A DNA stretch of 64,000 nucleotides, from positions 1 to 64,000 of the forward strand of contig JAAYBV010000038.1 of the NCBI GenBank assembly GCA_012744475.1, written 5' to 3'. Source of the DNA: Phycisphaerae bacterium (GTDB lineage: Bacteria > Planctomycetota > Phycisphaerae > Sedimentisphaerales > Anaerobacaceae). Position numbers and translations under genes: made by a program. The notes below the pieces were generated by a model, which did not search any database, had not been told where the DNA came from, and saw only the letters and a list, made by a program, of their open reading frames with translations. Positions 1 through 8,614 of the stretch are shown piece by piece (position 1 is the first letter of the stretch; each line of letters starts with the position of its first letter).

Positions 1-39
1 CGCCGTGCCCACCGTTCACCTTCGGCCTGAAATGCGAAA

Positions 40-240
40 CACTAAAACGGGAAACTCGAAGCACGAAACGCGAAATCCGAAACAAATTCGAATGAAGGAA
101 ATCCGAATGTCCCCGGTACGGGCGAATCATCATTCGCCCCTACCACCCCGGCCGTCCCGGCGCGCCGGGATTCGGATTTGAGGCTTTGGGCTTTCGGGCT
201 TGTTTCGCATTTCGGCATTCGAATTTCGGATTTGGCTACA
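40..240. repeat. Imperfect long inverted repeat (intergenic)
   Basis: The stretch downstream of the PIN-TRAM gene is built from short units such as AAATCCGAAA, TTCGAATG and AAATCCGAAT on the left (about 55-110). Their reverse complements recur on the right (about 170-238), so the whole can fold into a large imperfect hairpin with a smaller palindrome (116-143) at its centre. No coding sequence is supported here. Its role is unknown; an extragenic repeat or a folded 3' region of the minus-strand gene ending at 330 are both possible. Confidence 0.5.
116..143. repeat. 28-nt palindromic repeat, copy 1
   Basis: Member of a dispersed family with arms GTAGGGGCGAAT and ATTCGCCCCTAC around a 4-nt centre. 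This copy has GTACGGGCGAAT on the left and an exact right arm. Other copies lie at 8586, 14456, 15840, 32301 (degenerate), 38972, 40821 and 61706. Confidence 0.8.
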
Positions 241-329
241 AGACTTCCAGTCGGCCTTTCTTGCCCCCCGTCGCGATTTCGGCCGGGCCTCGTGGCTTCC
301 GACTTCGATGGGGCAGGTGGCGTTCTGCC

Positions 330-1436
330 TCAGGAGCGAGCCGACATACGATTCGAACGCGGACTGGACGGCCGCTCCGGCCGGTCGTTGGGCCGGTCCG
401 TCGCGAAGGACTCGAAACGTCCGAAGATCATCTTGCCCGCCGAGGTCTGCAAGGAGCTGGTCACGCTGATCTGCACCTCCCGCCCGATCTTGTTGCGCCC
501 TCCTTCGACCACGATCATCGTGCCGTCGTCGAGATAACCGATGCCCTGGTCGGCTTCCTCGCCCGGCTTGACGATCTTGACCTGCATCGCCTCGCCCGGC
601 AGGGCCACCACTTTGAGGGAATTGGCCAGATCGTTGATATTCACCACGTCAACGCCGCGAACCTGGGCAACCTTCGTCAGATTGTAGTCGGTGGTGACCA
701 GGCGTCCGTTGTGCACCTTGGCAAAGACCATCAGCTTCTGATCGACGCCCTTGGCCTCCTCCGTCTCGGCGACAGCGGTCTCGTCGATTTCCACCTCGAT
801 CACCTGGCTGGACTGCATCTTCTTGAGCACGTCCAGACCGCGACGGCCACGGTTGCGCTTGAGCTTGTCGGCCGAATCGGCGATGAGCTGCAGCTCGTTG
901 AGCACGAATCGCGGCACGATGATCGGCGCGTCGAACAGACGGCTCTCGGACAGGTCGTAGATGCGACCGTCGACGATGGCGGACGTGTCGAGGATCAGCG
1001 GGCGCGCCCCCTTGGTCTGCTTGGCGAACTCGACATACGGCACGACGAAGCGAAAGTCGTCCTTCGTGCGCATCACGATGCTGATCGTGAAGTAACAGAT
1101 GCAGATGCCCAGCATCCACTTGATGGCGACCTTGGCCGGCTCGACCATCTGAATCCGATACGATTCGCCAATCATGTCGACGGCACTGGCCAGGGCGCCG
1201 CTGATCATCATGCCCACAAGAAGGCCGAAAAACACCCCCGCCAACGCGCTGAGTTTGCGCTTGGGCGTCAGGACGTCCAGGAAGAAGAAGAAGATGGTCA
1301 GGCCCACGCCGCTGATGACCACCGACCACCAGCTCGCGGAGTTCTCGGTTGTGCTCAGCTCGACCGATGAGGCGTTGACCACCAGCACGGAGACCACAAT
1401 AACGATGAACACCCCACGAAACAGCCACAATAGCAT
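330..1436 (-). CDS. Integral-membrane PIN-TRAM domain protein (YacL-like)
   Basis: Predicted 368 residues. Four hydrophobic segments lie in the first 130 residues. A PIN nuclease-like domain follows, opening with LILDTSAIVDGRIYDL (acidic metal-site residues) and containing the basic stretch KLKRNRGRRGLD. A TRAM-type RNA-binding barrel comes next (VVALPGEAMQVKIVKPGEE to GTMIVVEGGRNKIGREV), and the tail is short, basic and Ser/Arg-rich. This order is that of the YacL family, thought to be membrane-bound RNases or RNA-binding proteins; the substrate is unknown. The ATG at 1436 is chosen because AAAGG lies 9 nt upstream; a GTG two codons earlier is possible. It stands downstream of rpsA but after a terminator, so it is probably transcribed separately. 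Confidence 0.85.
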   Translation of the reverse strand: MLLWLFRGVFIVIVVSVLVVNASSVELSTTENSASWWSVVISGVGLTIFFFFLDVLTPKRKLSALAGVFFGLLVGMMISGALASAVDMIGESYRIQMVEPAKVAIKWMLGICICYFTISIVMRTKDDFRFVVPYVEFAKQTKGARPLILDTSAIVDGRIYDLSESRLFDAPIIVPRFVLNELQLIADSADKLKRNRGRRGLDVLKKMQSSQVIEVEIDETAVAETEEAKGVDQKLMVFAKVHNGRLVTTDYNLTKVAQVRGVDVVNINDLANSLKVVALPGEAMQVKIVKPGEEADQGIGYLDDGTMIVVEGGRNKIGREVQISVTSSLQTSAGKMIFGRFESFATDRPNDRPERPSSPRSNRMSARS

Positions 1437-1569
1437 CGCCACGACCTTTCAATGATCGTCAGTCCGTTCGGCAATTCTTTCATTATAGCCATCGGCTGCG
1501 CTGTCGGCAACCACGACCTCCTCCGCCCGCCCTCGTGGAATTGCCGCCCGCGTACACGGGTTAGACAAA

Positions 1570-1595
1570 GGGCTCTCCTGCCTGGGGGAGAGCCC
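1570..1595 (-). terminator. Rho-independent-type terminator after rpsA
   Basis: Perfect 9-bp stem GGGCTCTCC / GGAGAGCCC with an 8-nt loop. Read on the minus strand it lies about 60 nt after the rpsA stop and is followed by CTTTGTC, a weak T-tract. It separates rpsA from the PIN-TRAM gene. Confidence 0.7.
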
Positions 1596-1656
1596 TGAAA
1601 ATCGCTTCAGGCGGCAAGCGATGCTGCCCGCCTCGTTTCTACCGGTCGGCCGGTTC

Positions 1657-3450
1657 TCAGCCTTCTGCACCTTCCTTCTTTTCGGGGGCCGGCTTGGCGG
1701 ACCGCAGGGTGATTCCCAGCGTGTCGCCGCCGGAGGGGTAGGAGCTCTCTTCCCTGGCCACCGGCTGCACCTTCGACGACGGCGCCGGTGCGGCGTGCTC
1801 TTCCTGGGCCCACTGCACCCTTCGCAGACTCAGGCCGATTTTGCGAGCTTCGGGATCGACTTTGAGGATCTTCACCTCGACCTCGTCGTCGGGCTTGACC
1901 ACATCCTGCGGCTTGTCGATCTTGTGATCGGCCAGCTCGGAGATGTGCAGCAGACCTTCCAGGTCCGGCTCCAGCTCCACGAACGCGCCGAAGTTGGTGA
2001 GCTTGGCGATCTTGCCTTTGATGATGTGACCGGGAATGTACTTTTCGGGAATCGCACGAATCCACGGGTCCTCGGTCATCTGCTTGATGCCCAGCGAGAT
2101 CCGTTGCTTGGCCTCGTTGACCTCCAGAACCACACACTTGACTTCCTGACCTTTCTCCAGCGCCTCGCTGGGGTGCCCGAACTTGCGGGTCCAGCTCAGG
2201 TCGGAGATGTGGACCATGCCATCGATGCCCGGCTCGATCTCGACGAAGGCGCCGAAGTTCGTCATACTGCGGACGTTGGCGGTCACCACGGTTCCCGGCG
2301 GATACTTGCGGGCGGCCAGCTCCCACGGATTCTGTTCGGTCTGCTTGATGCCGAGCGAGATCTCCTGTTTTTCCTTGTTGACGTTGAGCACGACGACGTC
2401 GATCTCGTCGCCGAGGTTGACCATCTCGCCGGGATGCGACAGACGCCGGGTCCAGCTCATCTCGCTGATGTGCACGAGGCCTTCGATCCCGTCTTCCAGA
2501 CGGACGAAGACACCGTAGTTCATCACGTTGACGACCTTGCCTTTGACCTTTGCGCCGACCGGGTACTTCGTCTCGACGCTCTCCCACGGACTGGGGCTCT
2601 TCTGCTTGAGGCCCAGCGAGATCTTCTCGCTCTCTTTGTCGACGCCGATGACCACGCACTCGATTTCCTGATCCAGATCGACCACCTCGGAGGGGTGCGA
2701 GATGCGGCCCCAGCTCAGATCGGAGATGTGCAGCAGGCCGTCCAGCCCGCCCAAGTCGACGAACACACCGAAGTCCGCGATGTTCTTGACGATACCCTTG
2801 CGGAGCTGACCGACCTCGATCTCGTTGAGGATCTTCTCTTTGCTGGCGCGGCGCTCTTCCTCGATGAGCTTGCGGCGGGAAACCACGATGTTGCGGTTCT
2901 CCACGTCGATCTTGAGGATTTTGCACTCGACGTCCTTGCCGATGAACCGGCTGATGTCGCCCGGTTTGCGAATGTCAACCTGCGAGGCCGGCAGGAAGAC
3001 CGGAACGCCGATGTCCACGAGCAGGCCACCCTTGATCCGCCGGATGACCTTGCCGCTTACAACGTCCCCTTCCTGCTTGGTGTTGATGATGTGCTCCCAG
3101 CCGCGAATCGTGTCGGCCTTGCGCTTGCTCAGAAGGATCAGCCCGCCGTCCGAGTCGGTGTCCTCCAGCAGAACCTCGATCTCCCGGCCGGGCGCGATCT
3201 CGTCCGGACTGCCGAACTCCCCGGCGTCGACCACGCCCTCGCTCTTCAGACCGACCTCGACGATCACGTCGTTGCCGATCTGAGAGACGATGGTGCCCTT
3301 GAGAATCGTTCCCGGCAGACGCGAGTCCACTTTCTTTTGCAGCATCTGTTCGAGGTACTGGTTCTCCATGTCCCCGAACATCTCGCCGATCTGCTCTTCC
3401 AGTTTCGCGTCGGACAGCCCCAGCTTGTTGACTAAGTTTCGATCTACCAT
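1657..3450 (-). CDS. rpsA: 30S ribosomal protein S1
   Basis: 597 residues with six S1 RNA-binding repeats at about 46-110, 127-194, 213-282, 300-368, 387-455 and 474-543. The last four carry the typical pattern of GVFV or GAFVE followed by GLLHIS or [11 protein letters not shown]1 binds mRNA on the small subunit and helps to start translation. The tail after the sixth repeat is Pro/Lys/Glu-rich and low in complexity. The start ATG at 3450 (MVDRNLVNK) is chosen because AGGGGAA lies about 9 nt upstream; an upstream in-frame start at 3522 would add 24 residues unlike any S1. The gene lies downstream of ispH on the same strand, a neighbourhood known in other bacteria. Confidence 0.95.
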   Translation of the reverse strand: MVDRNLVNKLGLSDAKLEEQIGEMFGDMENQYLEQMLQKKVDSRLPGTILKGTIVSQIGNDVIVEVGLKSEGVVDAGEFGSPDEIAPGREIEVLLEDTDSDGGLILLSKRKADTIRGWEHIINTKQEGDVVSGKVIRRIKGGLLVDIGVPVFLPASQVDIRKPGDISRFIGKDVECKILKIDVENRNIVVSRRKLIEEERRASKEKILNEIEVGQLRKGIVKNIADFGVFVDLGGLDGLLHISDLSWGRISHPSEVVDLDQEIECVVIGVDKESEKISLGLKQKSPSPWESVETKYPVGAKVKGKVVNVMNYGVFVRLEDGIEGLVHISEMSWTRRLSHPGEMVNLGDEIDVVVLNVNKEKQEISLGIKQTEQNPWELAARKYPPGTVVTANVRSMTNFGAFVEIEPGIDGMVHISDLSWTRKFGHPSEALEKGQEVKCVVLEVNEAKQRISLGIKQMTEDPWIRAIPEKYIPGHIIKGKIAKLTNFGAFVELEPDLEGLLHISELADHKIDKPQDVVKPDDEVEVKILKVDPEARKIGLSLRRVQWAQEEHAAPAPSSKVQPVAREESSYPSGGDTLGITLRSAKPAPEKKEGAEG

Positions 3451-3613
3451 AGATTCAGATTCCCCTGTGGAGTCTTTCCGTGCGACCGACCGACGCTCCA
3501 CATACACATCAGCCGGCCTCAATGCCGCAGTGCATCAATCCAAGTTGATATTGGCATCCCCCTGCTCACGCAGCAGAAGGCACTACACGCTCGAACGCGA
3601 CGAGGCGACGGAC

Positions 3614-4465
3614 TCACTGTTCTTCGCCAAATCGCTCCAAATGCTTGACAAATTCTTCAATCACCCAATCCGGAGTGGAGGCCCCGGCCGTCACACCGGC
3701 CACCTTCCTGCCGAAAAGGGTCTTTTTATCAAGTTCGTCCCAATTCTGCAAGTGAAAGGTCGCTTCGTTGTGTTTTTTGCACAGGTCGGCTAGGCGGCGG
3801 GTGTTGGCGCTGTGGAGCCCTCCCAGGACAAACATGATGTCCACCTGCTGGCACAGCTCGATGGCGGACTCCTGTCGTTTGATCGCCTCCTTGCACAGGG
3901 TATTGACCACCTTCAGCTCGCTGAAGCGGCGGCGGGCGATGGCGTCCAGCATCCGTCCGAGATGCTCGGGGCTCTGCGTCGTCTGGCAGACGATGCCCAG
4001 CCGCCCGTTGTGGGGCAGCTTGTCCAGATCCGCCTCGTCGGCCACGACGACCACATCGTTGACGCACCCGACCACCCCCTGGACCTCCGGGTGGTTCTCC
4101 TCGCCGATAATCACGACCTCGTAGCCCTCGGCTTCGAGCTGCTGGACAATCTGCTGGAGGCGCTTGACCAGGACACAGGTGGCGTCCACGATGTGGAAAC
4201 CCTCGTCCTTGAGCCGGCTCAGCTCGCTCGGGGCCACCCCATGAGAGCGGATCAGGACCGTCCCTGAATCCATTTTGTCAATGGAATCGACTGTATGCAG
4301 GCCAGCGGCCCGCAGCCGTTCCACCTCGTCCTTGTTGTGTATTATCGGACCGAGACAGTAGACCGACTGGCCCTCCGGAGCCCGCTTCAACGTCTTCTCC
4401 GCCATGCTGATCGCGTTGCGAACCCCCGGGCAGAACCCGCATTTTGCCGCTACCAGTACCTTCAT
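3614..4465 (-). CDS. ispH: 4-hydroxy-3-methylbut-2-enyl diphosphate reductase
   Basis: 283 residues. IspH is the last enzyme of the MEP isoprenoid pathway. It reduces HMBPP to IPP and DMAPP with a [4Fe-4S] cluster and acts in the cytosol. Visible family motifs: AAKCGFCPGVRNA with C12, YCLGPIIHNKDEV, IRSHGV, VDATC (second cluster cysteine), VNTLCKEAIKRQ (third cysteine region) and the C-terminal GASTPDWVIEEF. The length is normal. The start MKVLVAAK at 4465 is chosen over an ATG 13 codons upstream because the family begins here and GAAGGTGG lies upstream. rpsA starts 163 nt further down on the same strand, so co-transcription is possible. Confidence 0.95.
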   Translation of the reverse strand: MKVLVAAKCGFCPGVRNAISMAEKTLKRAPEGQSVYCLGPIIHNKDEVERLRAAGLHTVDSIDKMDSGTVLIRSHGVAPSELSRLKDEGFHIVDATCVLVKRLQQIVQQLEAEGYEVVIIGEENHPEVQGVVGCVNDVVVVADEADLDKLPHNGRLGIVCQTTQSPEHLGRMLDAIARRRFSELKVVNTLCKEAIKRQESAIELCQQVDIMFVLGGLHSANTRRLADLCKKHNEATFHLQNWDELDKKTLFGRKVAGVTAGASTPDWVIEEFVKHLERFGEEQ

Positions 4466-4600
4466 ATTCGATCCATGCCACCTTCGGCCAATCACGACGC
4501 ACAAACAGAGCGGGAGCGGGCCGATCCACCCACTCCCGTTGACTCCTCTTATCTTACACGTTCACAGGTTCGCGGTGCGGTCCCATCAAACGCGGAATCC

Positions 4601-5290
4601 CTATTCCACCGGCTGAATCCAGAGGTTGCGGTACTCGATCGCAGCGCCCTCGCTCTGGAGGCAGATCTTGCCGCCGCGTTCGGAGCACTGCGTAGCCACG
4701 TTCTGGAGCGTGCCGTTAACCAGTACAACGACCCAGTCGTCCTTGCAGATGATGTCGTAGGCATTCCACTGGCCGGGCTCCTTCTCGCTGCTGTCATGGA
4801 GCTTGATCGTGCGGCGGCCCTGGACTCGACTGCCGCCTCTGGCGTGCTGGGCGGTCTCGACGCCGTCAATAACCCAGAAATCGCCTGCGCTGCCGGCCTG
4901 GAGCTGGCATTCGAGGCTCCTGGGCCAGACCTTGTCGGCCCCGCTGGTGTGCACCAGTACGCCGTTATTGCCCGGCTTGGCGGGCCACCGCCATTCGACG
5001 TGCAGATGGTAGTCGGCATACGGCGTTTCGGTCCGCATGTAGCCGGCCGGCTTGCCCTCACAACGCAGCACACCCTGGCTGATCGACCATGTCTTGGCGA
5101 CGTCGGCGTTCGCGTCGGGCAGGAACAGCTTCCAGCCGGTGAAGTCCGTCCCGTTGAAGAGAACGATCTTCTCCTTTGGCACGGTCGCAGAGACCGCCTC
5201 AACTGCGGCGACCGGTCCGGCCGTCAGAACAATCAGCAGCACCACGGCGACCCCAATCAGGGTCGCGCGCCTTCTATCCTGGCTTGGCAT
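4601..5290 (-). CDS. Secreted DUF1080 (3-keto-disaccharide hydrolase-like) protein
   Basis: 229 residues: a signal peptide (hydrophobic run LIGVAVVLLIVLTAG, cleavage near VAA) followed by one DUF1080 jelly-roll domain. Typical elements are LFNGTDFTGWKL, WRWPAKPGNNGVLVHTSG, SLECQLQAGSAGDFW and the closing IEYRNLWIQPVE. Family members characterised elsewhere cleave 3-keto-glycosides; the substrate here is not readable. The start at 5290 is chosen because AAAGGAG lies about 9 nt upstream; two ATGs further up lack such a site. It is the last gene of a three-gene operon with the Gfo/Idh oxidoreductase 40 nt upstream. Confidence 0.88.
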   Translation of the reverse strand: MPSQDRRRATLIGVAVVLLIVLTAGPVAAVEAVSATVPKEKIVLFNGTDFTGWKLFLPDANADVAKTWSISQGVLRCEGKPAGYMRTETPYADYHLHVEWRWPAKPGNNGVLVHTSGADKVWPRSLECQLQAGSAGDFWVIDGVETAQHARGGSRVQGRRTIKLHDSSEKEPGQWNAYDIICKDDWVVVLVNGTLQNVATQCSERGGKICLQSEGAAIEYRNLWIQPVE

Positions 5291-5330
5291 TTTCGACACT
5301 CCTTTCATCGAACGCGACATCAGCCGACGA

Positions 5331-6653
5331 TCAGACCAACCTCGTCTTGCCCGGAACCGCCACCTCCGGCATGGCCAGCGTGCCGAACTCGTACGCCGGC
5401 GGCGCCAGGTCCAGCTTCGAGGCGTTCATCACCCAGTCCCACTTCAAGGCCCGTCCCGTGTAGGCGCTCATCCGGCCCATGATCGCGGTCATCGTACTCT
5501 CGGCAATCCGCTTGCCCTCGTTCAGACGTTTGCCCTGCCGGATAGCGGCGATCTGATCGGCGTGCTGAGTCAGGCAGGGATCGAACCGGTCCCAGGCGAT
5601 CTCGGCCGCGTTGGGGCCTGTGATCACAACCCGGCCGAAGTCCAGCCGCGCCGAGCCCTTGGTCCCGACGATGTGCTGATAGTGCGGATTCGAGATGCCG
5701 TCCTGCTGGGTGCCCTTGTAGGAAACGCTCACGCCGTTCGCGTACTCGTATTCCACCGCGAAGTGGTCGTAGGAGTCGCCATACTCCGGCTCTGTCCGCT
5801 GTTGCCGGCCGCCCAGGGCAAAGCACTGAACCGGAGGTCCGCCCAGAGCCCAGTTGACGACGTCGAGGTCGTGCACGTGCATCTCGACGATGAAGTCGCC
5901 GCTCAACCAGGTCATGAACAGCCAGCGACGCAGTTGCCATTCCATGTCCGACCACTGCGGTCTTCGTTGCGAAGGCCCCCAGCCACGCATGGCGTCTCCC
6001 AGGCGGAAGCATTGCCCGCTCTGGATCGTGCCCAGCGCGCCGTCGCGAATGCGTTTCATCGCCTCGACCAGGTGCGAAATCCGGCGCATCTGCGTACCGG
6101 CCACAAACGTCAGGCCCTTCTGATCCGCCAGCTCCGCCGAGGCGATCACCGAGCGCACCCCCACCGGATCCACCGCCACCGGCTTTTCGGCAAACACGTG
6201 CTTGCCCGCTTCAAAGGCCGCCCTGATGTGCATCGGGCGGAAATGCGGCGCGGTCGTCAGGATCACCACATCCACGTTCGTCGCCAGCACCTTCTTGTAG
6301 GCGTCCCAGCCGACGAAGCAGGTCTCATCGGTGACTTTGACCTTGTCCCGGATCGGGTTCGGATCTTCGCCTTCCTTGGGTTGTCGGGTCAGCGCCGCGC
6401 GACATCTGTCCAGCGAATCCTTGAACAGGTCGCCCATCGCGATCAGTTCGACGTTCTCGGCCGCCACCAGAAACCGGGAGGTATCGTGCATGCCCCTCCC
6501 GCCGCAGCCAATCAAACCGACGCGGATCTTGTCGCTGCCGGCGGCGAATGCACGCGGGCTCAGGCCCGAGGCCACCGCGGCGGACACTACGCCGGCCGCC
6601 GCCCCTTTCATGAAGTCACGTCTCGATACTGCATGCTTGATTCCATCGTTCAT
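5331..6653 (-). CDS. Gfo/Idh/MocA-family oxidoreductase, twin-arginine exported
   Basis: 440 residues. The N-terminus has a Tat signal (SRRDFMKGAAAGVVSAA), so it is probably exported folded. The Rossmann domain starts with KIRVGLIGCGGRG. The sugar/cofactor motif AEKPVAVDP contains the conserved Glu-Lys-Pro. The C-terminal domain carries GDFIVEMHVHDLDVVNWALGG, as usual in planctomycete members. The family oxidises or reduces sugars and cyclitols with NAD(P). Between two DUF1080 genes, a glycoside 3-dehydrogenase role is likely but inferred. Spacing is 34 nt from the upstream gene and 40 nt to the downstream one. Confidence 0.9.
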   Translation of the reverse strand: MNDGIKHAVSRRDFMKGAAAGVVSAAVASGLSPRAFAAGSDKIRVGLIGCGGRGMHDTSRFLVAAENVELIAMGDLFKDSLDRCRAALTRQPKEGEDPNPIRDKVKVTDETCFVGWDAYKKVLATNVDVVILTTAPHFRPMHIRAAFEAGKHVFAEKPVAVDPVGVRSVIASAELADQKGLTFVAGTQMRRISHLVEAMKRIRDGALGTIQSGQCFRLGDAMRGWGPSQRRPQWSDMEWQLRRWLFMTWLSGDFIVEMHVHDLDVVNWALGGPPVQCFALGGRQQRTEPEYGDSYDHFAVEYEYANGVSVSYKGTQQDGISNPHYQHIVGTKGSARLDFGRVVITGPNAAEIAWDRFDPCLTQHADQIAAIRQGKRLNEGKRIAESTMTAIMGRMSAYTGRALKWDWVMNASKLDLAPPAYEFGTLAMPEVAVPGKTRLV

Positions 6654-6687
6654 CGCTGCACCCCAATCTTGCCGTACATGCGGACCG

Positions 6688-7389
6688 CTATTCCAACGGT
6701 TCTATGTGGATATTGCGAAACTCGATGACGCCCGACTCGACCTGCAGGCCGATGTACCCGCTGCGACGGGTCAGGCCCGGATGTCGCTCGTACAGATAAG
6801 GATAGAACGTCACGTCGGTGTCGACGACCTGCTTTCCGTTCAGAGCCACAGCGATGCGCGAACCGCGGCACTTGATCGCCATCTGCTGCCACTGGCCGGC
6901 CCCGCGGCCCGCTCGCTCGGACGGCGCCTGAATGTCAAAAAGGCTGCCGGTAAACTGGTCCGGCTGCAGATCACCCCACTCGCGCGTCGCATCGTCGAGA
7001 ATCTGGACTTCGATTCCCGCATGGGAAGGATCGCCTCGCAGTGGAGACCGGAGGAAGACGCCGCCGTCGGCGCCCGGCGAGATTCGGAACTCCAGCGACA
7101 GCACAAAGTCGCCGTACTGGTCCACTGTCGCCAGCCAGCCGGCCCCGGATGCCGCAGAAGCGTCCGCACCTGCCGAGGCCGCATCCGACGACGCTCGACC
7201 CGTGAGCACGCCGTCCGTCAGCCGCCAGCGGCCCTGCTCGCTCCCGATCACCTGCCAGCCGACCAGACCGGTCGCGAGCAGATCGGTCCGTTGCGACTCG
7301 CGGCAGAACCGCGCCGGCGTACAGGAACCGAGTATCATGACGGCACAAAGCAAGAAAATGAATGGCCCGGCCTGGCCTGCATGACGCAT
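6688..7389 (-). CDS. DUF1080 lipoprotein (3-keto-disaccharide hydrolase-like)
   Basis: 233 residues, first gene of the operon 7389-4601. The N-terminus is a lipoprotein signal with lipobox LGSC (FLLCAVMILGSCTPA), so it should be membrane-anchored. DUF1080 features: GWQVIGSEQGRWRLTDGVL, FVLSLEFRISPGADGGVFLRS, GIEVQILDD and the final GVIEFRNIHIEPLE. The start at 7389 is well fixed by GGAGGTG 5-6 nt upstream. It is only distantly similar to the copy at 4601-5290, so the two may take different substrates. An upstream in-frame extension has no coding character. Confidence 0.87.
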   Translation of the reverse strand: MRHAGQAGPFIFLLCAVMILGSCTPARFCRESQRTDLLATGLVGWQVIGSEQGRWRLTDGVLTGRASSDAASAGADASAASGAGWLATVDQYGDFVLSLEFRISPGADGGVFLRSPLRGDPSHAGIEVQILDDATREWGDLQPDQFTGSLFDIQAPSERAGRGAGQWQQMAIKCRGSRIAVALNGKQVVDTDVTFYPYLYERHPGLTRRSGYIGLQVESGVIEFRNIHIEPLE

Positions 7390-7578
7390 ATCACACCTCC
7401 TGCTGGTGTAGCGGATTGGCCCCCCCCGCGTTCGATTGACATCGCTCATAGTGTCGTCGCATTTCGACACGCACGCCTTAGTAGAAACCATCGGCCCAAA
7501 GCTCACAGGGCCAAGGCTACCGGGTCGCCCGGCGGCCGTCAAGTGCATTTCGCCGCTTCCACAGGTCCGTGCGTTTGC

Positions 7579-7607
7579 TTGACGCGGCTGCCGCCTTGCG
7601 ATACGAT
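7579..7607 (+). promoter_or_regulatory. Sigma-70-type promoter candidate for the cyclotransferase gene
   Basis: TTGACG, a 17-nt spacer, then TACGAT. The predicted transcript start (about 7614) leaves a leader of about 37 nt before the ATG at 7651. Confidence 0.55.
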
Positions 7608-7650
7608 TGATCGGTGTCGTGAGATGATGTCGGCGCGAGAGAATGGGCCT

Positions 7651-8589
7651 ATGTCGGATCGAAACTGGATGCAGCAGCCGTCGGGTTCGCCTGGCCAGGC
7701 CGAAGCAGGAAGGGATGTGCGGTGGGCTCTCGATCTGCGCAGAGGCCTGCGGATGGCGGCGATGCTCGTGCTCTGGGCCGGCGTCACCCTGCCGGCCGGG
7801 CGCGCGGTGATCGCCACACAGCAGAGCGCCGAGGCGAATTCCCCGCCCCCTGAAACCGCGCCGCCGCCCGAGGAAGCCCCGGTCGTCTACTACGGCTACA
7901 ACATCGTCCGGACCTATCCGCACGATGAACGCAACTTCACCCAGGGTCTGGTCTACGAGGACGGCTATCTCTACGAAGGGACCGGGCTCTACAAGCAGTC
8001 GGTGCTGACCAGGCGCCACCTCGAAAGCGGCCGGTATGTCAAGCGGCTCCGTCTGCCCGATCAGTACTTCGGCGAGGGGATCGCGCTCTTCGGCGACAAG
8101 GTCATCCAACTGACGTGGAAATCCGAGGTGGCGTTCGTCTACGACAAGACGACGTTCCGCGAACTGGAGCAGTTCCATTTCAGCGGCCAGGGCTGGGGCC
8201 TGACCAGCGACGGAACCCGGCTGATCCTCAGCGACGGGACCAGCGTGCTGCGTTTTCTCGACCCAAACACCTACGTCGAAACCGGCCGCCTCCGCGTCCA
8301 CAACGACCGCCGCCCGGTGCGCCAGATCAATGAGCTGGAGTTCATCGACGGGCAGATCTACGCCAACATCCTGCCGACCGATTACATCGCCATCATCTCG
8401 CCGCAGACCGGCCGCATCACCGGCTGGATCGACCTGACGGGCCTCTACATCCCTCCCGAGTACAGCCCCTCCAACATCGTCCTCAACGGCATCGCCTATA
8501 TCCCCGAAACCAGGCATCTGCTCGTCACCGGCAAGTGCTGGCCCAAGATCTACGAGATCGAGCTGGTCCCGCAGACCGCCGAGCCGTAG
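7651..8589 (+). CDS. Glutaminyl-peptide cyclotransferase (plant/bacterial type)
   Basis: 312 residues. It matches the five-bladed propeller glutamine cyclotransferase family, which turns N-terminal glutamine of peptides into pyroglutamate. Motifs: YPHDERNFTQGLVYEDGYLYEGTG, in the usual place, then FGEGIALFG, IQLTWKSEVAFVYD, GWGLTSDG, INELEFIDG and NIVLNGIAY. A hydrophobic helix (MAAMLVLWAGVTLPAG, about residues 33-48) and a Pro-rich linker precede the enzyme, so it is exported or anchored. The start is uncertain: ATG 7651 has only a weak Shine-Dalgarno site, and ATG 7624 is in frame. A promoter candidate ends at 7607. It converges on the GH20 gene. Confidence 0.87.
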   Translation: MSDRNWMQQPSGSPGQAEAGRDVRWALDLRRGLRMAAMLVLWAGVTLPAGRAVIATQQSAEANSPPPETAPPPEEAPVVYYGYNIVRTYPHDERNFTQGLVYEDGYLYEGTGLYKQSVLTRRHLESGRYVKRLRLPDQYFGEGIALFGDKVIQLTWKSEVAFVYDKTTFRELEQFHFSGQGWGLTSDGTRLILSDGTSVLRFLDPNTYVETGRLRVHNDRRPVRQINELEFIDGQIYANILPTDYIAIISPQTGRITGWIDLTGLYIPPEYSPSNIVLNGIAYIPETRHLLVTGKCWPKIYEIELVPQTAEP

Positions 8590-8613
8590 CGGCGAACAAT
8601 CATTCGCCCGTAC
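8586..8613. repeat. 28-nt palindromic repeat, copy 2, between convergent genes
   Basis: Begins GTAGCGGCGAAC and ends ATTCGCCCGTAC. Its second to fourth bases are the TAG stop of the cyclotransferase gene, and it ends 2 nt before the stop of the convergent GH20 gene. The position suits a bidirectional terminator. Confidence 0.75.
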
Positions 8614-8614
8614 T

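Noticed and set aside
1621-3435. 604-codon open frame opposite rpsA
   Set aside because: Its repeats mirror the S1 repeats of rpsA on the other strand; no independent evidence.
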